Source: Apricaphanius iberus
Lineage: Eukaryota; Chordata; Actinopteri; Cyprinodontiformes; Aphaniidae
Length of the DNA: 64,000 bases
Direction of reading: 5' to 3'
Assembly: GCA_028564705.1 (NCBI GenBank)
Contig: JAPXFQ010001302.1
Span: 558,001 to 622,000, forward strand
A model generated the notes under the pieces. The model made no database searches. It had not been told where the DNA came from and saw nothing but the letters and a program-made list of their open reading frames with translations. The number at the start of each line of letters is the position of its first letter. The stretch's first letter is position 1. Shown one piece after another: positions 22,990-33,624 of the stretch. A program made the translations under genes and the position numbers.

Positions 22990-23280
22990 GAGAAAACGCA
23001 GATCTGTTACGCTAAATTATGTAATAACGCTGCATTATGTAATAAAAACCTAAAATGTGATAAAATTGTCCCTTCATTTTGTAATGAAGTCGCATTTTGT
23101 AATAAACAGCCGCATTATGTAATAAACCTCCCCAACGCATTATGTAATACATTTTTGAAGCATTATGTAATACATTTATTATATTTTGAGACAATTATTA
23201 AATAATGCACTTGACACCCAAGTATTTTCAGGAAAATATAATAACTTGGGGTATTATGTAATAATCAAATACATGTATGT
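22990..23280 (+). repeat. GCATTATGTAAT-rich repeat, copy 1
   Basis: Repeated GCATTATGTAAT or GCATTTTGTAAT units separated by about 10-30 bases ('aacgctgcattatgtaataa', 'cgcattttgtaataaacag'). It ends near 'tattttcaggaaaatat' and 'cacttgacacccaagtat'. An inverted copy lies at 28595-28785 plus 30008-30075, interrupted by a LINE. Likely part of a non-autonomous DNA transposon. Confidence 0.75.
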
Positions 23281-23477
23281 TTCAATTAGTTGTTTTCTCG
23301 CTTTTAGGGCAAATCAGACATAGGCCAATAAACATAAGTGTTTATTGAAATTAAAAGTTTGACTTTTTTGGAGGTATATTATTAGTAAGGTGGGTGATTA
23401 TGGCTAAAGAGCGCACCCGGTGTATCCAGGAGCTAGCGCGCAGAAGGATTTAGGTTAATTGATGTAATATTAAGAAA

Positions 23478-23612
23478 TACCGATGGACTGGCGACCTGTC
23501 CAGGGTGTACCCTGCCTCTCGCCCGTTGTCAGCTGGAGATAGGCACCAGCCCCCCTCAAGCCCTTGAGGATTAAGCAGTTTAGAAAATGGATCGATGGAT
23601 GGATGCAGTGGC
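23478..23612 (+). mobile_element. SINE-like repeat, 3' half
   Basis: 'ggactggcgacctgtccagg', 'ggagataggcaccagcccc' and 'ggattaagcagtttagaa' ending in GGATGGATG. This is the 3' half of the common teleost repeat also seen at 34282-34379 and, inverted and longer, at 58735-59035. Confidence 0.7.
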
Positions 23613-24187
23613 TTGAGCTCAGCCAAAGCTAATGGCAAGAGCCTACTAGTCACATCCCAAAGTGTGTGTGTGTGTGGGGGGGGGATTGCAGGGGGGAACG
23701 GAACAAATGCTTGGACACTGCTCACATAGTGGATGGGTTTTTGGAAGATGTTCCCTCATTAAGGCAAAGCAGAACATTAAAACCAATCACCAAAACTGCT
23801 TCTAAACTAACTTAATTCCAAGACGAGTAAAAAAAATGCTTAAGCATATCTTGCTTTTGGTTTTGTTACATCCAACATCCGCAAATCTTCAAGTCTGCTC
23901 AAAAAAAGTTTTGAGCCGAGTGGCACCGTTTAAAAAGCCTCACACAGTTCTAGAGGATTTAATACTGTGCTCTGGACATGATTCCAACGATGACTGACAG
24001 CAGCAGCCAGAACACTACCATTATTCCCCTCTTTAGTAATGCTGCTAAATATTTTTGCGGGGTAGCAAAAAAATATTCTGACAAGTTGATTTTTAAAATG
24101 ATAACAAATTTAATAGTATTTTTGTTTTTAATTTTAGATAATATTCATTCCAAACAAGCCAAACAGAGAACAACATATAAACACATA

Positions 24188-25805
24188 CACTACCGTTCAA
24201 AAGTTTGGGGTCACATTGAAATGTCCTTATTTTTGAAGGAAAAGCACTGTACTTTTCAATGAAGATAACTTTAAACTAGTCTTAACTTTAAAGAAACACA
24301 CGCTATACATTGCTAATGTGGTAAATGACTATTCTAGCTGCAAATGTCTGGTTTTTGGTGCAATATCTACATAGGTGTATAGAGGCCCATTTCCAGCAAC
24401 TATCACTCCAGTGTTCTAATGGTACAATGTGTTTGCTCATTGGCTCAGAAGGCTAATTGATGATTAGAAAACCCTTGTGCAATCATGTTCACACATCTGA
24501 AAACAGTTTAGCTCGGTACAGAAGCTACAAAACTGACCTTCCTTTGAGCAGATTGAGTTTCTGGAGCATCACATTTGTGGGGTCAATTAAACGCTCAAAA
24601 TGGCCAGAAAAAGAGAACTTTCATCTGAAACTCGACAGTCTATTCTTGTTCTTAGAAATGAAGGCTATTCCATGCGAGAAATTGCTAAGAAATTGAAGAT
24701 TTCCTACAACGGTGTGTACTACTCCCTTCAGAGGACAGCACAAACAGGCTCTAACCAGAGTAGAAAAAGAAGTGGGAGGCCGCGTTGCACAACTGAGCAA
24801 GAAGATAAGTACATTAGAGTCTCTAGTTTGAGAAACAGACGCCTCACAGGTCCCCAACTGGCATCTTCATTAAATAGTACCCGCAAAACACCAGTGTCAA
24901 CATCTACAGTGAAGAGGCGGCTGCGGGATTCTGGGCTTCAGGGCAGAGTGGCAAAGAAAAAGCCATATCTGAGACTGGCCAATAAAAGAAAAAGATTAAG
25001 ATGGGCAAAAGAACACAGACATTGGACAGAGGAAGACTGGAAAAAAGTGCTGTGGACGGATGAATCCAAGTTTGAGGTGTTTGGATCACAAAGAAGAACG
25101 TTTGTGAGACGCAGAACAACTGAAAAGATGCTGGAAGAATGCCTGACGCCATCTGTTAAGCATGGTGGAGGTAATGTGATGGTCTGGGGTTGCTTTGGTG
25201 CTGGTAAGGTGGGAGATTTGTACAGGGTAAAAGGGATTCTGAATAAGGAAGGCTATCACTCCATTTTGCAACGCCATGCCATACCCAGTGGACAGCGCTT
25301 GATTGGAGCCAATTTCATCCTACAACAGGACAATGACCCAAAACACACCTCGAAATTGTGCAAGAACTATTTAGAGAAGAAGCAGGCAGCTGGTATTCTA
25401 TCGGTAATGGAGTGGCCAGCGCAGTCACCAGATTTGAACCCCGTTGAGCTGTTGTGGGAGCAGCTTGACCGTATGGTACGCAAGAAGTGCCCATCCAACC
25501 AATCCAAATTGTGGGAGCTGCTTCTAGAAGCGTGGGGTGCAATTTCTCCAGATTACCTCAACAAATTAACAGCTAGAATGCCAAAGGTCTGCAATGCTGT
25601 AATTGCTGCAAATGGAGGATTCTTTGATGAAAGCAAAGTTTGATGTAAAAACAATCTTATTTCAAATAAAAATCATTATTTCTAACCTTGTCAATGTCTT
25701 GACTCTATTTTTTATTCATTTCACAACGTATGGTGGTGAATAAGTGTGACTTTTCATGGAAAACACAAAATTGTTTGGGTGACCCCAAACTTTTGAACGG
25801 TAGTG
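24188..25805 (+). mobile_element. Tc1-like transposon, DD38E type, apparently intact
   Basis: 1618 bp between TA dinucleotides at 24186-24187 and 25806-25807. The first 27 bases (CACTACCGTTCAAAAGTTTG and onward) are perfectly repeated, inverted, at the right end. It contains one uninterrupted transposase gene of normal length (24600-25643). The spacing between the last two catalytic residues is 38, which fits the DD38E 'Intruder' group described as a sister family of DD34E Tc1. Perfect termini and an open gene suggest a young, possibly mobilisable copy. It sits in the 9.8-kb semaphorin intron, in sense orientation. Confidence 0.93.
24600..25643 (+). CDS. Tc1-like DD38E transposase, full length
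   Basis: 347 codons, no stop or frameshift. It would cut and paste its element at TA sites in the nucleus. Domain order: N-terminal paired-like helix-turn-helix pair (about 1-110) with the GRPR hook at 59-62 between them, a basic nuclear-localisation-like stretch at 119-133 (KKKPYLRLANKRKRLR), then the DDE domain. Catalytic residues are Asp154 in LWTDESKF, Asp244 in LQQDNDPKHTS and Glu283 in SPDLNPVELLW. The glycine-rich box GGGNVMVWGCFGAGKVG lies at about 189-205. The ATG is preceded by about 410 bases of 5' end, usual for the family. Length is typical (about 340). Activity is inferred from integrity, not shown. Confidence 0.93.
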   Translation: MARKRELSSETRQSILVLRNEGYSMREIAKKLKISYNGVYYSLQRTAQTGSNQSRKRSGRPRCTTEQEDKYIRVSSLRNRRLTGPQLASSLNSTRKTPVSTSTVKRRLRDSGLQGRVAKKKPYLRLANKRKRLRWAKEHRHWTEEDWKKVLWTDESKFEVFGSQRRTFVRRRTTEKMLEECLTPSVKHGGGNVMVWGCFGAGKVGDLYRVKGILNKEGYHSILQRHAIPSGQRLIGANFILQQDNDPKHTSKLCKNYLEKKQAAGILSVMEWPAQSPDLNPVELLWEQLDRMVRKKCPSNQSKLWELLLEAWGAISPDYLNKLTARMPKVCNAVIAANGGFFDESKV

Positions 25806-25809
25806 TACA

Positions 25810-27015
25810 TTAAACAATGCTTGTTAAAAACAAACAGTTCTCTTGTGACTTGAACGCATAGTCTCACATCCTCCTCCTGGCATTAAGTTGCACTTTATCC
25901 AGTGTTTCGAAATCAGGCAATATTTCAATGACTGCAATAATATGAATTGTGAAATACTCTCTAAAGGAGCCATGTTCTGGCAGCAAACCCTAGAGTGAGA
26001 AAATACAAAGAAAGCATCTGTGGTTGGCACAAGAACGGGCGCTTTGGAGCGCGTGTCCTCCAAGCGTCAGTCACACTTCCAAGCCTCTGGGTCACCAAAA
26101 AGTAGGACAGTTACAGGGACTGGGTCTCAGATTATGCTGAAATTCTCTCAATGGGAATTATGTTTAAAAAAATATATATTGTTTGATTGATTCAGTTTCC
26201 TGTACTCCTGCATAAAATGCGTCCTCATCAAGTGATGGATGCATGAATCATAATCTGCCAATATGACGAATGTCCTTCAGATCTCTCTGTCAACATTCGG
26301 AAAAACCCCTCAAATATAGAAAATACTTGGCTGATTCCATCGGAGTAATTATGAAATGTGCCTGTATATGTAGGAACTTGGAAGGGCGGCTTTGGACGGA
26401 TCAGGCGCAGTAAAGCACATCTCCCCCTTCCCTATGTGGGGTCTAAACAGCTGAGTCCAGAGCTGATAATATGGCTCAATGATCCATATTTTTGGCACAT
26501 GCAACTACTTTAAACCACGACTAGTCAAATGGTTTTTGCAGTGCTGTGCGAGAAAATGGGTCATATGTCCAACCAGACAGCTGTTCTGTGTCACAGTGAG
26601 TCCTGATGGCTGTCAAGGTGCTGTTCCATTTGAAGGAAGGGCGATCATGCATAAACATTTTACTGTAACACCTTTACATTAGTTATTTCTTGCCTCTTAT
26701 GTTTTATACAGTATTTTTAAACCACTTGTACACACAGATTGGACAGTGATGGCTGGTAAAGAAAAAGGCATACTTAAAATCATTAACCTGGCTGGGGAGG
26801 AATGAACCTTTCCTATAAACCAAAAGGGGGCCCTGTAAGAAATGTTTTGGAACCACTGAGTAAATCAACATGTCCAGCAAATAGTCATAACAAAAGTGAC
26901 AGAATTAATATGGAGCTTATCTGTGTGATTTTGAACTTTTCCAAATGCAGTGTCACTTACATCTATGTCTTCAAAGAAGGCTACAGCATTTGCACATAGA
27001 GAAACTATAAGATAG
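25810..27015. other. Intron sequence, no gene seen
   Basis: No recognisable exon or classified repeat. Several short open frames without family resemblance. Confidence 0.4.
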
Positions 27016-27017
27016 TG

Positions 27018-28062
27018 GAATAGGCAAGGCTATTTTATTTATATAGCACACTTTCAACACAAGGCAATTCAAGGTGTTTACATGATTCACTGGTAATGAT
27101 AACAAATACATTATTACAAAAGCATGATTACAAAAACATATAGGTTTAACAGATAGACACAATCAATCAATAAGAAAATATGATGTAAGGAACAAATTTA
27201 TGCAATTAATATAGATTAATTAAAACACAATCGGTTTAAAAGGAAATAAAAAATAAGAATAAAAATTAAACAACGAGAATCAAATAGTGATCAGAAAGCA
27301 ATCAAAGGCAGCTCTGAATAGAAGAGTTTTAATCTTTGATTTAAAAGAGCCTAACGATTCAGCATTTTTGCATTCTTCTGGAAGTTTGTTCCAGATTTGT
27401 GGAGCATAGAAGCTGAAAGCTGCCTCTCCCTGTTTAGTTCTAATTCTTGGAATGTTAAGTAAGCTCGTGTTGGAGGACCTGAGTGATCTGCTGGGTTGGT
27501 ATGGTGACAGCAGATCTCCAACATACTTTGGTGCTAAACCGTTCAGTGATTTATAAACTAGTAGGAGTATTTTATAGTCTATTCTCTGGGCTATAGGGAG
27601 CCAGTGTAAGGACTTTACAACTGGGGTGATGTGTTCTACTTTCCTGGTTCTAGTGAGAACACGGGCAGCAGCGTTCTGGATCAGCTGCTGCTGTCTGATT
27701 GCTTTTTTTATCTAGACCTGTGAGGACGCTGTTGCAGTAATCAATCCAACTAAAGGTAAACGCAAGGATCAGTTTTTCAAGGTCCTTCTGTGACATCAGT
27801 CCTTTAATCCTAAAAATGTTCTTCAGGTGATAGACAGGTGACATTGTTATTGCCTTTATGTGACCCTGGAGGTTCAGGTCTGAGTCCATTATTACACCTA
27901 GATTACAGGCCTGATGAGTGGTTTTTAGCTGTATTAGCTGAAGCTGTGTGCTGACTCTGGATCATTCCTCCTTAGGTCCAAAAATAATTACTTCTGTTTT
28001 GTGTCTGTTTAGCTGGATACCAGTCAGTTCGGATACCGCTTATACAAAAATTGCGCTGGTGG
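27018..28062 (-). mobile_element. L2/CR1-like LINE, 3' part with RT C-terminus
   Basis: The + strand begins 'ggcaaggctattttatttat' and 'cacactttcaacacaaggca', the tail of a second L2-like family. The same tail occurs at 39345 and 63843. On the minus strand 27650-27889 encodes MDSDLNLQGHIKAIT and LAFTFSWIDYCNSVLTGL, the conserved 'DYCN.L..G' RT C-terminal region. It is 5'-truncated and frame-broken. Confidence 0.85.
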
Positions 28063-28594
28063 AGGCTCTCTTTTACAAAAATAATCTGTGGTGGGGACAA
28101 AACTTAAATTCATAAATATTACCGGGTTACAATGACTCGAATTTCTATACTTTCCTACTTTCCTGCAGGACATCCTCCAACCCACCCCGGAGAAAAAAAG
28201 ACAGGTTCATTATCTCACCTGAAGCAGTTAAATCCATATTGATCAATATTTCTTAGTTATGTCCAAGCATTTCTTTGTTTTATGTTAACAAAATTGCAGG
28301 AAAAAGCTGTTGTAGTTGCAACAACAAAAGTTAATTTTAAACCATAGGGATGCCAGTTTTGTAGTGGTGACCAGCCAGCATCATGTCCGACGCCGAATCT
28401 TACAGGGTATAGGCTATTTTGTACTAAGTTAAAAATTCTAAACGAAAAATAATTATAACAAAATATAGGACAATTGACAATAACGTGCACAAGTCTTAAA
28501 TTAAATTAAATGATCCGATTATAATAAGCGCCATAGCTACATTAGGCCGTTTTGTTGAAAATTGCTTTTTAAATTGCATTCTACATTGATTGTT

Positions 28595-28785
28595 GCATAA
28601 TGCCCCATGTCATTACATTTTCCTGGAAATACATGGGTGTCAAGTGCACTTTGTAATAACTGTCTCAAAATGTCATAACTTATTACATAATGTGTTAAAA
28701 AGTATTACATAATGCATTGGGGAGGTTTATTACAAAATGTGGCAGTTTATTACAAAATGCGGCTTTATTACAAAATGAAGGCAAT
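28595..28785 (-). repeat. ATTACATAATGC-rich repeat, copy 2 (first part)
   Basis: Units such as TATTACATAATGCATTGGGG and TTATTACAAAATGCGG are the reverse complement of 23060-23260. Both copies share the same 'caagtgcactt' and 'gggtgtcaagtg' flank. The remainder continues at 30008-30075 after a LINE insertion. Confidence 0.75.
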
Positions 28786-30005
28786 TCAATTCACTTTTAT
28801 TTATATATCGCCAATTCAAAACAAATGTCATCTCAAGGCACTTTAAAACAAAAGTAATTTCAATCCAATTATACAAACATTCCAATCAGTTAAGTTTTCT
28901 ATGTAAGGGAATCCCAGTAGATTGCGATGAGTAATCGACGTGAGGTTGTGCCCGGATCATGCAGACTCCAACCACAGCAATTCCTCAGCAATCCCTCATA
29001 CTGAGCAAGCATGTAGCGACAGTGGAGAGGAAAAACTCCCCTTTAACAGGAATAAACCTCCGGCAGAACCTGGCTCAGTACAAGCGGTCATCTGCCATGA
29101 CCGTCTGGGGGTCTGAGAAGACAGAGAAGAGACAGCATGGACGATGCTCGGTGACTTTGAGCATCTTCTTGACGGATTACCACCAGCAGAGGGCATTGTA
29201 GTTGAGCAGAGTACCAGACCATGTGGAGCCTCTATGGGGAGAAAAATACTGAGAGAAAACTGGGTTAGCAATCACAATAACAGCAGAAAAAATATATCTG
29301 GAGAGTGGTAGAAGAAAAAGTAGAAGAGAGAATAAAAGTGGTCAGTCTGTCCTCCAACAGTCTAAACCTATAGCAGCATAACTACCAAAAATTGCTCAGG
29401 ATAACCTAAGCTACTAACTATAAGCTTTATCAAAAAGGAAGGTTTTAAGCCTAATCTTCCTAGGAAATCCTAGGAACTATGAGTAGACCTGCATTCTGAG
29501 AACAAAGTGCTCTGTTAGGAACATATGGAACAATCAGATCTCTGATGTACGATGGAGCTTGATTATTAAGGCGTACGATTATTAATAAGTAAGGAGGAGG
29601 AGCTTAAACTCTATTCTGGATTTAACAGGGAGCCAGTGGAGAGAAGCCAAAACAGGATAAATGTGATATCTCTTATTAATATTCATCAGAACTCTTGCTG
29701 CAGCGTTTTGGATCAACTGAAGGCTTTTAATTGCATTTTATGGACTTCCTAAAAATAAGGAATTACAGTAGTCCATCCTTGAAGTAACAAATGCATGGAC
29801 TAGTTTCTCTGCATCACTCCTAGGACAGGATGTTTCTGATTTTAGCAATATTCAGGAGGTGAAAGAAAGAAATCTTAGAAACCCGTTTAATATGGGATTT
29901 AAATGTCATGTCTTGGTCAAAAATTACACTGAGGTTCTTTACATTATTACCAGAGGCCAAATTAATGCAATCCAGATGAAGTGATTGATTTAGGAGTTTC
30001 CTTTT
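28786..30005 (-). mobile_element. L2-like LINE, 5'-truncated
   Basis: Minus-strand copy of the family at 251-3583: tail (28790-28860), 3' UTR (28900-29600) and RT C-terminus. Frame 29820-30017 encodes KRKLLNQSLHLDCINLASGN and VIFDQDMTFKSHIKRVSKIS, close to the 2220-2400 region. It is inserted in the middle of the ATTACATAATGC-rich repeat, whose second part resumes with 'cacaattttattacatttta'. Confidence 0.85.
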
Positions 30006-30007
30006 TA

Positions 30008-30075
30008 AAGGAAGCACAATTTTATTACATTTTAAGTTTTTATTACATAATGCAGCGTAATAAGATCTCCACTCT
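30008..30075 (-). repeat. ATTACATAATGC-rich repeat, copy 2 (second part)
   Basis: 'ttattacataatgcagcgta' is the reverse complement of the start of copy 1 near 23015-23045. The order and spacing show it was contiguous with 28595-28785 before the LINE arrived. Confidence 0.75.
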
Positions 30076-30346
30076 GGCCAGAGTTTTTAAAAATATTCGT
30101 TTTTTTGTGCCGAAAATCTGTGTTTACGTGTGGATGACAGGCCAAACCGTAGAAAAATATCTTTATCTTTTGTGAGATACCCGGCTACGTGTGGACAAGG
30201 CTCTCTTGCTATTGACTGTAAATAAGTTTACTACTGAAAAACATCAAAGCTAAACATCATATCTAGTCAAACAGCATCATGACATTGCAACAAATACAGT
30301 ATTAAAATTAGCGAACATCATAAGGCTTAGGTTACGTTACCTTGTT

Positions 30347-30553
30347 TTAGCGACGCTTGGTGAAACAGCATTTGGATGTTTTCTGATGCTGGATGATTGA
30401 GCTTGTACTGCTGTGGTACGCTAGGTCTACTTTGCAGTATATACACTGTACTTCGTTGTCTTCTTTCTTTACAATGTAACGATCCCAAACATGACAAATT
30501 TTCTGCCTTTTATGGACATCTTTACTCTCTGCTACTGTGTCGACTGAATTCAA
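30347..30553 (-). pseudogene. BED-type zinc finger fragment, hAT-like
   Basis: 68 codons with VWDRYIVKKEDNEVQCIYCK followed by ...HSSTSSIIQHQKTSKC. The aromatic VW..Y, CxxC and downstream H..., with Cys at the last ligand position, resemble the N-terminal BED finger of hAT transposases and ZBED proteins. No hAT catalytic domain follows. Probably the 5' remnant of a hAT element, or an exon of a domesticated relative elsewhere. Confidence 0.6.
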
Positions 30554-31103
30554 AATGTATCACGTCCTACTGTTGTGCGTCGCATAGGTTCGTCAAAAAC
30601 TACAGTCCGTGTGGAACAATCAGATCCCTGCGCATATAGTGCATTTCATAGGAATTTAAAGAGGTTTCGAGGCAGAGTTTTTGCCTTGAGCAATTTCTGG
30701 AATCAGGTAAATTAGTAACTCAACGAGTCGCTGCAGCCCTTCTTATTTCATTGATCCAGACTGACTTGTGACCCAACTGCTGATAACTTCTCAACAGAAT
30801 TTCCGACTGTTCTTTTTTATTTAGAGGCTCTTTAAAATATTTTTTAAATACCCATCTGTCATTTTGAGATGAATTTACCTCATAGTACTATAAAATATAT
30901 TTCACAATGCACGGTTTCAGTACCCATGTGGAAATACCTTGAAGTTATCTTTATTGATCTCACACTTTTACTTTGTCATCTTTAACTACTGTCAGTTTGT
31001 GAATTCCATTGGCACAAGGTTTCCAACTTCCTAATTCAAAATGAGTTATCAACACATCATGGTTTAATTTCTTTTGTCATTAAGGGCCGTTTTCATTACA
31101 CAG

Positions 31104-31248
31104 GGCTGTCAACTCCGGAAGGTCAGCGGTGTGTTCCTTCAGTCTTACTGAGATCAAATCAGTTTTCACTGGTAACTACAAAGTCCTGAACAGAGACACA
31201 TTGCAGTGGAGCTCACGAGTTCAAGACAAGGTGGCAAATCCAGGAGAG
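31104..31248 (+). CDS. Semaphorin exon (sema domain, SAVCSFSL block)
   Basis: Completes the split Trp codon, then AVNSGRSAVCSFSLTEIKSV and a tail ending VQDKVANPGE. SAVC.(F/Y)....I..VF is the conserved blade preceding the Y(K) segment. Acceptor attacacag at 31103; donor GAG|gtaaaa, phase 0. Confidence 0.94.
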
Positions 31249-31796
31249 GTAAAACAAGTCCCACTGTTATAATTCCCTGAAATTTGTGTTCATTTGTTTT
31301 TTTTAAAGCGGAACACTCACAAGGTAATTGGATTCATGCATATAAACAAATTGAAAGTCTGGATGTGGTGTTTGCATTCTAAACTACCATATCTTATGGT
31401 GCATTTCCTCTGCAAGAACCTTTTCAGGAACCAGGGTAGTGCTCTGGGGAAGTTTTTTTTTTCTCATCTAGGTTCCAGGATCATATCTGACAAAAAAAAA
31501 GTGGGGAGAAATCTTTACCGAAAACAGTCCTGGTTGGAAAGTTGAACTTTTTAGATAGAGCCTTAACTAGAGCTGGAACTTTGTATTGGAGAGAGACTAA
31601 ACATTTTTCACAGATTTAATCTTCCCACTACATTGTTTCAGTCATCTCCCACAATATAGTTTGAAGCTTGCATTTAGATTGTTTTATTTATTTTTTATTA
31701 TTTTGCACACACCATTTAAAATCAGGCACACATACGGAAAATCTCTGTTTTACTCAGTGTTTGCATTCAAGTACCCTAATAACATCTGCCAATATA

Positions 31797-33407
31797 CAGG
31801 TGCTGGCCAGTAAATTAGAATATCATCAAAAAGTTGAATTATTTCAATAATTCCATTCAAAACGTGAAACTTGTACATTATATTCATGCAATGCACACAG
31901 ACCAATGTATTTCCAATGTTTATTTCTTTTAATTTTGATATTTATAAGTGACAACTAATGAAAACTCCAAATTTGGTATCTCAAAAAATTAGAATATTTT
32001 AAAGGCCAATGAAAAAAAATGTTGTTTTTTTTAATGTTGGCCAACTGAAAAGAATGAACATGAAAAGAATGTGCATGTATAGCACTCAATACTTAGTCGG
32101 GGCTCCTTTTGCCTCCATCACTGCAGTAATGCGGCGTGGCATGGACTCGATCAGTCTGTGGCACTGCTCAGGTGTTATGAGAGCCCAGGTTGCTCTGATA
32201 GTCGTCTTCAGCTCCTCTGCATTGTTGGGTCTAGCGTATTGCATCTTCCGCTTCACAATACCCCATAGATTTTCTATGGGGTTAAGGTCAGGCGAGTTTG
32301 CTGGCCAATCAAGGACAGGGATACCATGGTCCTTGAACCAGGTACTGGTGGTTTTGGCACTGTGTGCAGGTGCCAAGTCCTGTTGAAAAGTGAAGTCTGC
32401 ATCCCCATAAAGTTGGTCAGCAGCAGGAAGCATGAAGTGCTCTAAAACTTCCTGGTAGACGGCTGCATTGACCTTGGACCTCAGGAAACAGAGTGGGCCA
32501 ACACCGGCAGATGACATGGCACCCCACACCATCACTGACGGTGGAAACTTTACACTGGACCTCATGCAACGTGGATTCTGTGCTTCTCCGCTCTTCCTCC
32601 AGACTCTGGGTCCTTGATTTCCAAAGGAAATGCAAAAATTGCTTTCATCAGAAAACATAACTTTGGACCACTCAGCAGCAGTCCAGTCCTTTTTGTCCTT
32701 GGCCCAGGCGAGACGCTTCTTACGCTGTTTCTTGTTCAAGAGTGGCTTGACACACGGAATGCGACAGCTGAATCCCATGTCTTTCATGAGTCTCTTCGTG
32801 GTGGTTCTTGAAGCGCTGACTCCAGCTGCAGTCCACTCTTTGTGGATCTCCCCCACATTTTTGAATGGGTTTGTCGTCACAATTCTCTGCAGGGTGCGGT
32901 TATCCCTAGAGCTTGTACACTTTTTTCTACCACATTTTTTCCGTCCCTTCGCCTGTCTGTTAATGTGCTTGGACACAGAGCTCTGCGAACAGCCAGCTTC
33001 TTTAGCAATCACCTTTTGTGTCTTGCCCTCCGTGTACAAGGTGTCAATGGTGGTCTTTTGGGCAGCTGTTAAGTCAGAAGTCTTCCCCATGATTGTGGAG
33101 CCTTCAGAACAAGACTGAGGGACCTTTTAAAGGCCTTTGCAGGTGTTTTGAGTTAATCAGCTGATTAGAGTGGCACCAGGTGTCTTCTATATTGAGCCTT
33201 TTCAGAATATTGTAATTTTCTGAGATACTGAATTTGGTGTTTTCATTAGCTGTCAGTTGTAATAATAAAAATGAAAATTAATAAACACTTGAAATATATC
33301 ACTATGTGTGGAAGGAAAGTATACAGTATAGAAGTTTGACGTTTTGAATGGAATTACTGAAATAATTCAACTTTTTGATGATATTCTAATTTACTGGCCA
33401 GCACCTG
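31797..33407 (-). mobile_element. Tc1-like transposon, DD34E type, apparently intact
   Basis: 1611 bp between TA dinucleotides (31795-31796, 33408-33409). The terminal inverted repeats begin CAGGTGCTGGCCAGTAAATT and match over the first 69 bases with a single A/G difference. They contain one uninterrupted transposase gene on the minus strand (32086-33090). It sits in the intron after exon 31104-31248, antisense to the semaphorin. The near-identity of the ends argues for recent activity. Confidence 0.93.
32086..33090 (-). CDS. Tc1-like DD34E transposase, full length
   Basis: 334 codons, uninterrupted, starting MGKTSDLTAAQK. An N-terminal HTH (about 8-46, with GCSQSSVSKHI) is followed by a Lys/Arg/Cys-rich linker (47-60) in place of a clear GRPR hook and a second HTH (about 65-110). 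The DDE domain has Asp148 in MFSDESNF, Asp238 in FQQDLAPAHSA and Glu273 in SPDLNPIENLW. Exactly 34 residues separate the last two. The VMVWGAMSSAGVGPL glycine box is at 186-200. It would excise and integrate its element at TA. Length and motif order are normal, so I see no reason it could not be functional; this is inference. Confidence 0.93.
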   Translation of the reverse strand: MGKTSDLTAAQKTTIDTLYTEGKTQKVIAKEAGCSQSSVSKHINRQAKGRKKCGRKKCTSSRDNRTLQRIVTTNPFKNVGEIHKEWTAAGVSASRTTTKRLMKDMGFSCRIPCVKPLLNKKQRKKRLAWAKDKKDWTAAEWSKVMFSDESNFCISFGNQGPRVWRKSGEAQNPRCMRSSVKFPPSVMVWGAMSSAGVGPLCFLRSKVNAAVYQEVLEHFMLPAADQLYGDADFTFQQDLAPAHSAKTTSTWFKDHGIPVLDWPANSPDLNPIENLWGIVKRKMQYARPNNAEELKTTIRATWALITPEQCHRLIESMPRRITAVMEAKGAPTKY

Positions 33408-33624
33408 TAAGTGGAAATATCTAAATAAAGGAAAAACGGACATCTGCTTTCAGCCTCTCCATGGAGACTGAGAGATGTCATTTCATCAAAGCCTTTGAGA
33501 TTTTCTTACCTTATTCTTTTACCTGGTCAAGTTAAATTAGTTTTCATCATTAATAGTTTCTGTTTCAGATTAAAGTGATTAAAGGTGCCTGGGTTTATTC
33601 ATTGTTCACTGAGTTTAAGTTTTC

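Noticed and set aside
32630..33118. 162-codon + strand open frame
   Set aside because: Antisense shadow of the DD34E transposase gene at 32086-33090.
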